Origin: Megasphaera micronuciformis F0359
GTDB lineage: Bacteria; Bacillota; Negativicutes; Veillonellales; Megasphaeraceae
NCBI RefSeq assembly: GCF_000165735.1
Contig: NZ_GL538208.1
Coordinates: 75,879-139,878 of the forward strand
Direction: 5' to 3'
Length of the DNA stretch: 64,000 nt
Shown here: positions 16,188-24,552 of the stretch, piece after piece
How the letters are laid out: the number at the start of each line of letters is the position of its first letter
Position numbering within the stretch: position 1 is the first letter of the stretch
The notes under the pieces: model-generated
The model's input: only the letters and a program-made list of their open reading frames with translations
Databases searched by the model: none
Told to the model about the DNA's origin: nothing
Program-made: the position numbers and the translations under genes

Positions 16188-17495
16188 TTGAGAAAACATT
16201 TTGCACTAAAGTATCTACTCTTGGGCGGCTTGATCGGGGCAACTACTGTTACGGCTCTGGCCGCCGATGCGGAGGTTCAGGCAGCACAGAGTATGTCACA
16301 AGAAGAAGTACGGCGAGAAGCCGTTCGCTCTACGTGGCAGGACCGTACGGATATCGTCATAGGCGCACAAAGCTATAAATCTCAGGCCGGTTATGGTGAA
16401 GGGTCCCCTAATGTAGAGAACTCTCATCCTGCGTATCTTTCCTCACACGTGAATAATGCATCGGGGACGGATGTGAACGCTAAGTTTTATGTGGAAACTC
16501 TCCATCCGGTGACGCACTATGATGAAAATTCGAAAAGTGTCGTCTTTGTACAAGGCGGGGCGGGACGTAACGGCGAAAAGATAAAAACCGTGTCTTTAAC
16601 GGGAGGTCGCTGGGTTATGAACCCTCGGACCGGTTACGGGTATTTACATCCCGTTTTTTCGGGTCGTGTCGAGTCTGTCGGAACGACGGCCAATATAGGC
16701 GTCGGCTATCGTCATCTCAGTAAGGATGAAAACGCTTTCTGGGGTGCCAATGCTTTCTATGACCATGCCTTTTCGGGCGGCTATAATCGTGTGAGTGCCG
16801 GTGCGGAGTACGTGACAGGGTATAATGAGTTTCGTATCAATGTATACCAGGGTCTGGGCGGCAAGAAAAATGATATTAAGGTGAACGGATATCTGGGAAA
16901 TTTTAGCGGCAATTACTATGCAGATTATCTGCGGCTAAGGAATCCTGACGGCAGTCTCGGAGGAATCTCGGGCGGTGTTATCCGTTATGATTCGAGGACT
17001 TATGACAGAGCTCTCGGCGGTATCGATTTTGAGTATGCCCGTACATTTAAAAATGCTCGTTGGTTGCGAGCCTATATAGACGGGTATTATTGGCGGAGCT
17101 CTCACCCGGCAGTGCGACCCGGATTGGGCGGGACTATTTCGGGAAAGCGTGCAACCCGCGGTTTTAAAGTAGGGGCCGAAATGAACCTGACGCCGCATCT
17201 TACTATGGATATAGGTTTCCAAACCGGATCCGGCGACCCGAAGGGGGTTTTTGCAGATAACGGCGGAGGCGGTTTCGACTTTCGTCAAACAGGGCATGAC
17301 AGCTTGAACGGCGTTTATGTAATGCTCAGGTATACGCTTGGTAAGTCACGCTTTGCTTGGCGTGGCGGTAAACACAGTGATGATGTTGTTACTGTGGCTC
17401 GTGCCAAGATGCTCGATAAGGTGCGGCGAAGCGAATTAGTCATTGATTCGACCTATCAGGAAGCTTGGGATGGGGAAATGTATTCGGAACTGTAA
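16188..17495 (+). CDS. Inverse-autotransporter beta-barrel protein, no passenger (copy 2)
   Basis: A 435-residue paralogue of the preceding gene, in tandem. It starts with TTG at 16188 behind GAGGT; the only nearby ATG is followed at once by a stop. A signal peptide is clear (cut near ALAADA). It shares STWQDRTDIVIGAQ, VETLHPVTHYDENSKSVVF, IGVGYRHLS, NAFYDHAFSGG, KNARWLRAYIDGYYWR and GGKHSDDVVTVARAKMLDKVRR with copy 1. The loops differ most, for example around residues 215-245. It ends about 20 residues after the linker helix, so it too lacks a passenger. It is transcribed with copy 1 and ended by a bidirectional terminator. Confidence 0.82.
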   Translation: MRKHFALKYLLLGGLIGATTVTALAADAEVQAAQSMSQEEVRREAVRSTWQDRTDIVIGAQSYKSQAGYGEGSPNVENSHPAYLSSHVNNASGTDVNAKFYVETLHPVTHYDENSKSVVFVQGGAGRNGEKIKTVSLTGGRWVMNPRTGYGYLHPVFSGRVESVGTTANIGVGYRHLSKDENAFWGANAFYDHAFSGGYNRVSAGAEYVTGYNEFRINVYQGLGGKKNDIKVNGYLGNFSGNYYADYLRLRNPDGSLGGISGGVIRYDSRTYDRALGGIDFEYARTFKNARWLRAYIDGYYWRSSHPAVRPGLGGTISGKRATRGFKVGAEMNLTPHLTMDIGFQTGSGDPKGVFADNGGGGFDFRQTGHDSLNGVYVMLRYTLGKSRFAWRGGKHSDDVVTVARAKMLDKVRRSELVIDSTYQEAWDGEMYSEL

Positions 17496-17515
17496 GGTAT
17501 TTATAGACATAATAG

Positions 17516-17556
17516 TAAAAACGACACTGACCGTATATCGGTCGGTGTCGTTTTTC
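17516..17556. terminator. Bidirectional terminator
   Basis: A stem of about 16 bp (17517-17532 with 17540-17555) between an A run and a T run, shared with the converging HAD gene. Confidence 0.9.
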
Positions 17557-17576
17557 GTGTGTGTCGGTGTTTGACT

Positions 17577-18221
17577 TTATAAAATGGAAGTTAATTCAGA
17601 AGGATGGTTAATGAGAAAAGTCGGCTTCAGGCGAGCTAAGAAATCTTTGTCACGAAACCCCCAGGTAACAAGGATAATGTCGGTACCTGCGTTTTGGGCC
17701 GTTTGAAAATCCACTTCCGAGTCGCCGACATAGACGGCTTCGGCCGGCGTGAGATTGAAACGGCGGAGAGCTTCAAGGATCATTTGCGGAGCCGGTTTTT
17801 TCAGTATGGCTGACGTTTCTCCCAGGGAGAACTCCGCATAGTTACGAAAGAATTTATTATGCAAGGTTGTTACGGCTTCTTGCCCCTTATTGGAAACAAC
17901 GGCCAGACGATAGCCTTTTTCCTTCAGGTATTGTAAGGCTTCGGGAATGCCGTCATAAGGACAGGTATGACGACGGCAGCGTATAGCATAATCTTGCTTA
18001 AAGTCTTCTGCCATACGGGCGCGCTCCTCTTCAGAAGCGTCGGGAGCCGAACTTTTCATGAGCCCCGAGTAGCCGTAGCCTAAGTTTGCACGAACTTTTT
18101 CACGAGTCAAGACGGAAAGACCGCGACTCTTAAAGACTGCGGACAAGCTATCGGTTAAATCGGTGAGTGTATCCAGAACCGTTCCGTCCATATCGAAAAG
18201 AACGGCTTTATAAAATTTCAT
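17577..18221 (-). CDS. HAD-superfamily phosphatase, phosphoglycolate phosphatase-like
   Basis: A 214-residue HAD hydrolase, subfamily IA. Motif I is LFDMDGTVLDT (nucleophile Asp10), motif II is VVSNKG, and motifs III/IV are KKPAPQM with VYVGDSEVD. The alpha-helical cap lies between residues ~20 and 85. The closest well-known relatives are phosphoglycolate phosphatase (Gph) and PpaX; the substrate cannot be fixed from sequence. GCAGGAGGC precedes the ATG. Confidence 0.88.
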   Translation of the reverse strand: MKFYKAVLFDMDGTVLDTLTDLTDSLSAVFKSRGLSVLTREKVRANLGYGYSGLMKSSAPDASEEERARMAEDFKQDYAIRCRRHTCPYDGIPEALQYLKEKGYRLAVVSNKGQEAVTTLHNKFFRNYAEFSLGETSAILKKPAPQMILEALRRFNLTPAEAVYVGDSEVDFQTAQNAGTDIILVTWGFRDKDFLARLKPTFLINHPSELTSIL

Positions 18222-18257
18222 TTTTTGCCTCCTGCCAATTACGAAAACTTATTTTTT

Positions 18258-18286
18258 ATTATAGAATATGCTTTTTGCCTTGTCTA
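18258..18286 (-). promoter_or_regulatory. Promoter of the HAD phosphatase
   Basis: On the minus strand TAGACA (18281-18286), 17 bases, TATAAT (18258-18263). Confidence 0.75.
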
Positions 18287-18320
18287 ACGGTAAAAAAAGA
18301 TACAAACGAGTGCGTCTGTG

Positions 18321-18329
18321 TGATACAAT
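18321..18329 (+). promoter_or_regulatory. Extended -10 element upstream of 18374
   Basis: TGATACAAT (18321-18329), an extended -10 without a good -35. Confidence 0.45.
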
Positions 18330-18373
18330 TATACGGAATGTATTCAGTATTTCGGAAAGAGGAGTGGAGATGT

Positions 18374-20059
18374 ATGAGTCAATTTCTGCCGTATATTTTG
18401 GTAGTCGGCACGATTATTGTGTTTTTTGCCGTATGTTACCTTGTCTATTCAGGGGATGATAAAAAGAAGGAACATTGTGAAGAGCCCCCTGTCTTAAAAG
18501 AACGGCACCATGCGCCGTCTCATCACTCTGCAGGAGAAGGAAAGAAAGGACAGTATACGCCTGCTGGGCAAGAGCCTGGAACTGTTCGGAGTGAGTCTAA
18601 ATCTGTACAGGTACATCGTAAGGAAACAAAGACTACGCCCGGTTATTTAACGAAAGACGGTCGTATCGTCGGGGTCGACGGAGAAGTACTGTACAGTGAG
18701 AAACATCGACAGGAAGCGGATAATGCCGAAAACACTCGAGTTCTTAAACGTGAAGAAGTAAAAGCGGCTATACAAAAAGCTCGGGCAGCTCAAGACTCGG
18801 GATCCGAAAAAGAGGAAAAAACGGGGCGTCAATCATTAGCTGATATTGCCGCTGTCGTGGCTGCCGATTTAGCGGCTAAAGAAGCCGATAAAGTAAAACC
18901 TCGGGAAGAGGCGGAAGATACAGTTGTATTAGATGCGACTCAACCCGTTCCCGTTTTGTCGGAAGTGTTAAGGAAAGGTGAAACACCTGAAGCACCGGTC
19001 CGGCAGGAAACGACTGAGGAAAGGGTTGTACCGTCAGTAAAGGTGCAGGAAAACGATAAAGCGGAAGAACAGCCGTGGCGTCGAGGTGATTTGGCAGAGT
19101 CCCCTGTCATTTCCCGGTGTACGGAACATTTCTTAAAGCAATATACTATTGTTCGTACGGATTTGAAGAAGCAAGTTCAATATATTACGGATGCCGCTTT
19201 TCGCTCCGTAGGTGCTACTCTTGATGACGAACGCGAACAGGTGATTTCTTCTTTTGCGGTTCAGGATGCATTACGGCAGGTACAAAAAAATTATACGGCT
19301 CACCCCGAGTCTTTTGTGGAAGCCGTTGTAACCCGTGCCTTTGCCGATGTGGTTCGTTGTCCCGAAACATCGACGCGTCACCTTGTGGCTACGGACGCGC
19401 TGAAGGTTATGCCCTCTTTGTCGCGGCCCCACTATCGGATTTTGGCTCTTTTATTGCTGTTTCTTTATTCGAGAAACACGCATAATGTTGATAAGGAAAC
19501 GTTCGGGCAGTATATGGAAAAATATGTGCTGCCCATTGTTGATCGCTTTCCGACGGAACGGCCTTATTATCAGCAATTGGACTATCTTCATTGTACGGCT
19601 GTCGAAGCCAAGGGTACGACCTTTGCGGCTCTTTTGGGAGATTCGTATCCGCTCTTATTCCGCTATAGAGGCTTTACGGAAGAAGAATTACGTAAGGCCT
19701 TGCAGGATGAATTCCTGCCCGGAGAATTTGTCGTACAGTCTTTTAATTCGCCCTTATATAAATTGGCTCTCATCGACGAAACCATGTCTTCGCGCTTTTT
19801 CCGTATGGCCGGTATAGAAAATCGAGGTACACAGGATCGATTGTTGCGTTTGGCACGCAAGCGCCCGGCGAATTTCAGCGGCGAAGAAGCTTTGGATGTC
19901 ATGGAAGGCATTTCACCTGTTTTGGCGGATATCAGTGATATTTGGGACAGCACGATGCTACGCGTTTCGACCTTGTCGCTTCTCGGTTTGTACCTCGGGC
20001 AGGGATATATCAAGGAAATTATCGGAGAAGAATTCGATTTAAGTCGTTGGTTTGAATAA
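18374..20059 (+). CDS. Membrane-anchored protein of unknown function
   Basis: Not recognised with confidence. The 561-residue protein has an N-terminal transmembrane helix (about residues 4-25, PYILVVGTIIVFFAVCYLVY). Next is a highly charged, Lys/Glu-rich linker of ~220 residues rich in QEE/KEE patterns. The C-terminal domain of ~300 residues is helical (HFLKQYTIVRTDLKKQVQYI, HYRILALLLLFLYSRN, YLGQGYIKEIIGEEF). The start is ATG at 18374 after GGAGTGGAG. galU follows 11 bases after the stop, so they are probably co-transcribed. A topology of a cytoplasmic domain on a long tether is inference. Confidence 0.75.
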   Translation: MSQFLPYILVVGTIIVFFAVCYLVYSGDDKKKEHCEEPPVLKERHHAPSHHSAGEGKKGQYTPAGQEPGTVRSESKSVQVHRKETKTTPGYLTKDGRIVGVDGEVLYSEKHRQEADNAENTRVLKREEVKAAIQKARAAQDSGSEKEEKTGRQSLADIAAVVAADLAAKEADKVKPREEAEDTVVLDATQPVPVLSEVLRKGETPEAPVRQETTEERVVPSVKVQENDKAEEQPWRRGDLAESPVISRCTEHFLKQYTIVRTDLKKQVQYITDAAFRSVGATLDDEREQVISSFAVQDALRQVQKNYTAHPESFVEAVVTRAFADVVRCPETSTRHLVATDALKVMPSLSRPHYRILALLLLFLYSRNTHNVDKETFGQYMEKYVLPIVDRFPTERPYYQQLDYLHCTAVEAKGTTFAALLGDSYPLLFRYRGFTEEELRKALQDEFLPGEFVVQSFNSPLYKLALIDETMSSRFFRMAGIENRGTQDRLLRLARKRPANFSGEEALDVMEGISPVLADISDIWDSTMLRVSTLSLLGLYLGQGYIKEIIGEEFDLSRWFE

Positions 20060-20070
20060 AAGGAGCTATT

Positions 20071-20958
20071 GTGAAAAAAATACGTAAGGCCGTTATTCCC
20101 GCTGCCGGGTTCGGCACACGATTTTTGCCGGCTACCAAGGCGACGCCGAAAGAAATGTTACCCATTGTCGATAAGCCGACTATTCAGTATATCGTAGAAG
20201 AAGCCTTGGCAAGCGGTATTGAAGAAATTTTGATTATCAGCGGACATGCCAAAAGAGCCATTGAGGATCATTTTGATACGACGCCCGGATTGGAGCAGCA
20301 TTTAGAGCAAAGCGGTAAAGAAGACTTGTTAAAGCTGGTTCGGGATATTTCGGAAATCAATATCCATTATATTCGACAAAAACATATGCGCGGTCTCGGT
20401 GATGCCGTTTTGTGTGCCCGCTCCTTTATTGATAACGAGCCTTTTGCCGTATTGCTCGGAGATGATGTCGTCTATAACCGGGAAAAACCGGCACTGCAGC
20501 AAATGATTGATGTATTCAACGATGTAAACGCTACGGTTCTCGGTTGCCAGGAAGTGGCCCCTGAAAGAGTATCGTCTTACGGTATCGTGGCAGGCACTCA
20601 AGTGAGCGAAAATCTTTTGCGTGTAACGGATATGATTGAAAAACCATCTCTTCATGAGGCCCCCGGCCGTACAGCCGTCTTGGGCAGGTATATTATTACT
20701 CCCCGTATTTTTGAAACATTGCAGCATACACAGCCCGGAAAAGGCGGAGAGATTCAGTTGACCGATGCGTTGAAAGAAATGGCTCATCGTGAACCCGTAT
20801 ATGCCTATTGCTTTAAAGGCAAGCGATATGATGTAGGTAATAAGTTAGGCTTTTTACAAGCTACCGTAGAATATGCCTTGCGTGACGAAGAGTTGGGTGG
20901 CGATTTTTACGAGTATTTAAGAGATATCGTTACCCATAAAGTGAATACGGAAAAATAA
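20071..20958 (+). CDS. galU: UTP-glucose-1-phosphate uridylyltransferase
   Basis: Makes UDP-glucose from UTP and glucose-1-phosphate, feeding LPS, capsule and glycolipid synthesis. It has 295 residues, the usual length. The nucleotidyltransferase signature AAGFGTRFLPATKATPKEML is at the N-terminus, followed by IVDKPTIQYIVEEA, LLGDDV and GRYIITP. GTG is the start, with AAAGGAG upstream. It fits a diderm with LPS, as the envelope genes in the window also suggest. Confidence 0.96.
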   Translation: MKKIRKAVIPAAGFGTRFLPATKATPKEMLPIVDKPTIQYIVEEALASGIEEILIISGHAKRAIEDHFDTTPGLEQHLEQSGKEDLLKLVRDISEINIHYIRQKHMRGLGDAVLCARSFIDNEPFAVLLGDDVVYNREKPALQQMIDVFNDVNATVLGCQEVAPERVSSYGIVAGTQVSENLLRVTDMIEKPSLHEAPGRTAVLGRYIITPRIFETLQHTQPGKGGEIQLTDALKEMAHREPVYAYCFKGKRYDVGNKLGFLQATVEYALRDEELGGDFYEYLRDIVTHKVNTEK

Positions 20959-20974
20959 AAGTAATGTTTGTGTC

Positions 20975-21009
20975 TTGACAATTCTCAAAACTGAATGTAG
21001 AATTGAGAA
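20975..21009 (+). promoter_or_regulatory. Promoter with overlapping 7-bp inverted repeat
   Basis: TTGACA (20975-20980), 17 bases, TAGAAT (20998-21003). A perfect inverted repeat TTCTCAA (20982-20988) / TTGAGAA (21003-21009) with a 14-base gap covers the spacer and -10 region and could be a repressor site. Confidence 0.65.
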
Positions 21010-21055
21010 CAGGCAAAAACAATTGCTATAAGTTATGGAAAAGGAGATGTCGAAC

Positions 21056-21271
21056 ATGTTTCAAAACAGCGATTTTTGGATTGGCTTGGGCGTAGGTGTT
21101 ATTGCCGGCGTTTTCGGTTATAAATTGATGGCTGAAAGAGAACAGCAGCTTCTCGCACTTCAGCAACCGGCAGTTGGCAGCGTGGCTACGAACGTACCTT
21201 TGGCTGAATTACAACGCCAGAAGGAAGAATTGGAAGATCTTATTGCCGCTCAGGAAGCTGAACAGGCTTAA
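21056..21271 (+). CDS. Small membrane protein of unknown function
   Basis: A 71-residue protein with one N-terminal transmembrane helix rich in glycine (FWIGLGVGVIAGVFGYKLM) and a short Glu/Gln-rich amphipathic tail (LAELQRQKEELEDLIAAQEAEQ) that could form a coiled coil. The start is ATG at 21056, nine bases after AAGGAG; ATGs at 21035 and 21047 are placed badly relative to it. It has its own strong promoter and terminator directly upstream of the metal-ATPase cluster. It is similar in style to YtxH-like small proteins, but the function is unknown. Confidence 0.7.
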   Translation: MFQNSDFWIGLGVGVIAGVFGYKLMAEREQQLLALQQPAVGSVATNVPLAELQRQKEELEDLIAAQEAEQA

Positions 21272-21282
21272 GGCATAGGGCT

Positions 21283-21320
21283 AAAGAAACTGCCGCCACT
21301 TGTGGCGGCAGTTTCTTTTA
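21283..21320 (+). terminator. Terminator after the small membrane protein
   Basis: A 17-bp perfect stem (21283-21299 with 21302-21318) followed by TTTTA. Confidence 0.92.
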
Positions 21321-21347
21321 AAAATGATACTTTTTCTTATGAAAAAA

Positions 21348-21356
21348 TGATATAAT
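21348..21356 (+). promoter_or_regulatory. Extended -10 promoter of the metal-ATPase cluster
   Basis: TGATATAAT (21348-21356); the -35 is poor. The leader would be short. Confidence 0.55.
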
Positions 21357-21374
21357 AAAGGAGTTCGAACAACT

Positions 21375-21656
21375 ATGTTTCACTTTTCAAAGTGGGATTT
21401 TATTATTCGCACCGTATCGGTTCGCTCCTATATACCCGGAAGAATACGTTTACAAAGTAAACGACTTATCAATAACCAGTCTTTGGTTCGGCAGGTGTAT
21501 GAGCACATTTCGGCGTATAAGGAAATCGAAACGGTCGAAGTGAATCCGCTTACAGGATCCGTATTGTTGACCTATAAGCCGGATGTACTGCGTGCCAATA
21601 GGGAATTGGCTGAAGTCGAACAATATATAATGAACCATGTTGAAAGGAGGACCTAA
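21375..21656 (+). CDS. HMA-like domain protein without CxxC
   Basis: A 93-residue protein with a ferredoxin-like HMA fold pattern: SYIPGRIRLQSKRLINNQSLVRQVYEHI, then ETVEVNPLTGSVLLTYKPD. The metal-binding CxxC of true HMA domains is missing; there are no cysteines at all. It opens a three-gene unit, two bases before the next gene and upstream of the P-type ATPase. Related small proteins accompany P1B ATPases in several Firmicutes and Actinobacteria. The role is probably structural or regulatory rather than metal chelation, by inference. Confidence 0.7.
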   Translation: MFHFSKWDFIIRTVSVRSYIPGRIRLQSKRLINNQSLVRQVYEHISAYKEIETVEVNPLTGSVLLTYKPDVLRANRELAEVEQYIMNHVERRT

Positions 21657-21658
21657 TT

Positions 21659-22300
21659 GTGTCCTATGTATCCGGATTTATGCTGGGCGCCTCTATCGGT
21701 AAGGCCGTTCACTCGTTTTTACACGGCTCGCCTCAGTCAGCGACTACTCCCGGTCGGGGGGGTGTAAGTACCCCGCAGAATGTACGGACCGCACCCTCGA
21801 CAAACTGTGTAATACCGGCCTTTGCCTGTGTATCCGCATTGCCCGGTCGGAGACGGTATCGTGCAGCGGCTCTTGTGGGAAATGCAAGTCTTGCCGATTT
21901 ATTACAGGAAGGTTTGGAAAAAGTGAAGGGCATTACGTCTGTACAGGTAAATGTTACAACGGGCGGTATTCTTATCTGTGCTGAAGACGACTCTGTTTTT
22001 AAACGCGTGGAAGTCTTCCTGGAAGGACGCTTTTTTCTGTCGCCCTGTGTAAGAGAGCCGATAATGCGGACGCAAATGCCGCACAGACAGCCTGCCTCGG
22101 AATATAAGCATACGTTGCAGGAAGTAATGGGAACTATGAGTGATTATATTTACGAACGCACACACCGCCTTTTCGATTTGCGCTCCCTTGTTTCATTCAT
22201 TCTCATCGTTCGCGGTATTCGCCGTATGGTAACCCTCGATGAAATGCCTTCGGGTCCGCAAATGTTGTGGTGGGCTGTAGCACTTTTACGCGGAAAGTAG
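21659..22300 (+). CDS. HMA-like membrane-associated protein of the ATPase cluster
   Basis: A 213-residue protein starting with GTG behind GGAGGACC. A glycine-rich N-terminus (SYVSGFMLGASIGKAVHSFL) and a low-complexity linker precede an HMA-like segment at ~70-125 (RRYRAAALVGNASLADLLQEGLEKVKGITSVQVNVTTGGI in parts), again without CxxC. The C-terminus (RSLVSFILIVRGIRRMV, QMLWWAVALLR) is hydrophobic. Eight bases separate it from the ATPase gene. The function is unknown; it is probably a partner of the ATPase. Confidence 0.65.
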   Translation: MSYVSGFMLGASIGKAVHSFLHGSPQSATTPGRGGVSTPQNVRTAPSTNCVIPAFACVSALPGRRRYRAAALVGNASLADLLQEGLEKVKGITSVQVNVTTGGILICAEDDSVFKRVEVFLEGRFFLSPCVREPIMRTQMPHRQPASEYKHTLQEVMGTMSDYIYERTHRLFDLRSLVSFILIVRGIRRMVTLDEMPSGPQMLWWAVALLRGK

Positions 22301-22308
22301 GGATAAGT

Positions 22309-24393
22309 ATGTATAATTCATATAAAGTACCGTTGCGCGCATTTTTGCCGACGCTTATGCGTCCGATTCTTGCTGCGCAGTTACGACGCATTCGCGGTGT
22401 TGTGGCAGCCTCGGCTGATGATAAAGAAGTTGTTCTGTATTACAAGGGCTTACTTGATATGCGGGCCATTACCCGATTTATCCGTCAGTTTGAAGATAAA
22501 CGGGGAGTAAAGAAAGAAGAAAAAAGTGATTTGGATGCATCGGCGTATCGTCGCGAAGCTATTTTATCCGTCGGCGGCTTTATTGCCATGAACATTTTGA
22601 ACAAGACGAATCCTGAATTCTATGCTTCAATGTTGCTTGTTCGTCGTCTCTTTACCCTTTTCATAGCCCGCCGCTTTATTAAAAACGGCATTGCCGGCAT
22701 TATTGAGGATAAACAGGCCAATGCGGACACATTGACGGCTACGGCGGTTATTGCTTCCGTCTTGTCCGGTAAGCCTGAATCGAGCTTGACCTTACTGGCT
22801 CTTTCCAACGGGGCTGAAATGTTGACTGAATATGCGGCTGAAAAGGCTCGTAGTCAGATCTCCAGCTTACTTAAATTGGATCAGCGTGATGTTTGGCTCG
22901 TTGAAGACGGACGGGAACGCAAGGTTCCTGTAGACTCGTTGAAACCCGGCGACTGTATAGCTGTTCACTTAGGTGAAAAGATTTGCGTCGACGGTAAGGT
23001 TATCGGCGGCAATGCGGCTGTTAACCAAGCCTCCATTACCGGTGAATCGGCTCCGGCTATTAAGCAGGAAGGATCTTCCGTTTATGCAGGGTCGGTTATT
23101 GAAGCGGGTGACCTGATCATGACCGTTGAAAAAGTCGGTAAGGATACGTCCTTGGCACAGATTATTCACTTGGTTGAAGAAGCGCAAACTCGTCGTGCAC
23201 CCGTACAAAACTTTGCCGACAAGATGGCAAACATGCTCGTACCCGTTTCCTTTATCGGTGCCGCTATTATTTACGGGGCTACGAAAGATTGGCAGCGTGT
23301 CCTGAACCTGCTCTTTATCGATTTCTCTTGCGGCCTGAAGCTATCGACGGCAACGGCTATTTCCGCAGCTATCGGGGTAGCGGCTAAGCAAGGGATCCTC
23401 ATTAAAGGCGGTAATTATATTGAAAACCTTTCCAATGTCGATACGGTAGTCCTTGATAAGACGGGTACCATTACTATCGGTGTACCTCAAATTTCTCATA
23501 TTGAAACACGTGAAGGTGTTTCGAAAAAGGAAATCATCTTGTCTGCTGCATCTGCAGAGATGCACTCTGTCCATCCTTTGGCGGTAGCTATTCAGAAGTA
23601 TGTAAAGGATAACGATTGGCAGACGCCGCCGCATGACTCATCTGAAACGGTTGTGGCACGCGGTATGAAGGCCACCGTTCCTCCCTTTGAAGAATTTTCC
23701 GGCGGTGATATTCTCGTAGGTTCGCGCCGCTTTATGGATGAAGAAGGGGTAACAGGCGTACCGACAGTTGTTGACAAAACGTGGGGTAAGAACATTCTCT
23801 TCGTAGCTAAAGACGGGGAATACATGGGCTTTTTAACCATTCAGGATCCCGTTCGTCCGGGTATGAAAAAGACTTTGAATCGTATGCGACGTATCGGCGT
23901 TGACGAAGTCGTTATGTTAACGGGCGATTCTAAGGAAGTGGCTGCAGACGTAGCTCATGCTATGGATATTGACGGGTATCATGCTGAAATTTTGCCGGAA
24001 GATAAAGCCAACTATGTTATGGAATTGCAAAAACGAGGCAATGTCATGATGGTAGGCGACGGTATAAATGATGCACCGGCGTTGGCTTTTGCTGATATCG
24101 GTGTCAGCTTGGGCGGTCAAAAGACAGATATTGCCGCTGAATCGGCAGCTATTACGATTCGTTCGGAAGACCCGGGCAGGTTGTTTAACGCCTTACAAAT
24201 CGGGCAGCGGACAATGGAAGTAATTAATCAAAACTTTACGGCTACCATTCTCGTTAACTCGACAGCTATGCTTCTCGGAGCTTTGGGGAAAATCAGTCCT
24301 CTCTGGGCTGCCGTTATTCATAATACGGCGACCTTGGCAGTGGTCTTGAACAGTGCCCGAATTCTCGGACCGGGAAAAGGTAAGTTAAGATAA
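22309..24393 (+). CDS. P1B-like heavy-metal P-type ATPase with atypical FSC motif
   Basis: A 694-residue metal-translocating ATPase. The N-terminus is a degenerate HMA-like domain. The actuator domain has ITGES near residue 244, the phosphorylation motif is DKTGT with Asp383, and HP (SVHPLA), TGDS and VGDGINDAPAL are present. The transmembrane metal site, normally CPC or SPC in helix 6, reads D338-F-S-C341-G, followed by LKLSTAT instead of xLxxATP. It therefore has a single metal-site cysteine and no proline. The ATG at 22309 follows GGGATAAGT. It may move a cation other than Cu/Zn/Cd; a distinct Mn- or Fe-type subgroup is possible but not shown. Confidence 0.88.
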   Translation: MYNSYKVPLRAFLPTLMRPILAAQLRRIRGVVAASADDKEVVLYYKGLLDMRAITRFIRQFEDKRGVKKEEKSDLDASAYRREAILSVGGFIAMNILNKTNPEFYASMLLVRRLFTLFIARRFIKNGIAGIIEDKQANADTLTATAVIASVLSGKPESSLTLLALSNGAEMLTEYAAEKARSQISSLLKLDQRDVWLVEDGRERKVPVDSLKPGDCIAVHLGEKICVDGKVIGGNAAVNQASITGESAPAIKQEGSSVYAGSVIEAGDLIMTVEKVGKDTSLAQIIHLVEEAQTRRAPVQNFADKMANMLVPVSFIGAAIIYGATKDWQRVLNLLFIDFSCGLKLSTATAISAAIGVAAKQGILIKGGNYIENLSNVDTVVLDKTGTITIGVPQISHIETREGVSKKEIILSAASAEMHSVHPLAVAIQKYVKDNDWQTPPHDSSETVVARGMKATVPPFEEFSGGDILVGSRRFMDEEGVTGVPTVVDKTWGKNILFVAKDGEYMGFLTIQDPVRPGMKKTLNRMRRIGVDEVVMLTGDSKEVAADVAHAMDIDGYHAEILPEDKANYVMELQKRGNVMMVGDGINDAPALAFADIGVSLGGQKTDIAAESAAITIRSEDPGRLFNALQIGQRTMEVINQNFTATILVNSTAMLLGALGKISPLWAAVIHNTATLAVVLNSARILGPGKGKLR

Positions 24394-24403
24394 GATTTTA
24401 CAT

Positions 24404-24449
24404 AAAGCAACCTTATAAATCGGAAGCGATTTATAAGGTTGCTTTTATT
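24404..24449 (+). terminator. Terminator after the metal ATPase
   Basis: A 19-bp perfect stem (24404-24422 with 24427-24445), GAAG loop, TTTT tail. Confidence 0.94.
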
Positions 24450-24494
24450 TGCATTATACAAACTGTCCTGTTGTATATTGTATCTTTCTGTATA

Positions 24495-24523
24495 TATTCA
24501 TATAGTCAGAATCGCTGTATAAT
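24495..24523 (+). promoter_or_regulatory. Weak promoter of the ECF S component
   Basis: TATAAT (24518-24523) with a poor -35 TATTCA 17 bases upstream. Confidence 0.4.
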
Positions 24524-24552
24524 AATGTCAAATATACTTATGAGGTGATGTA

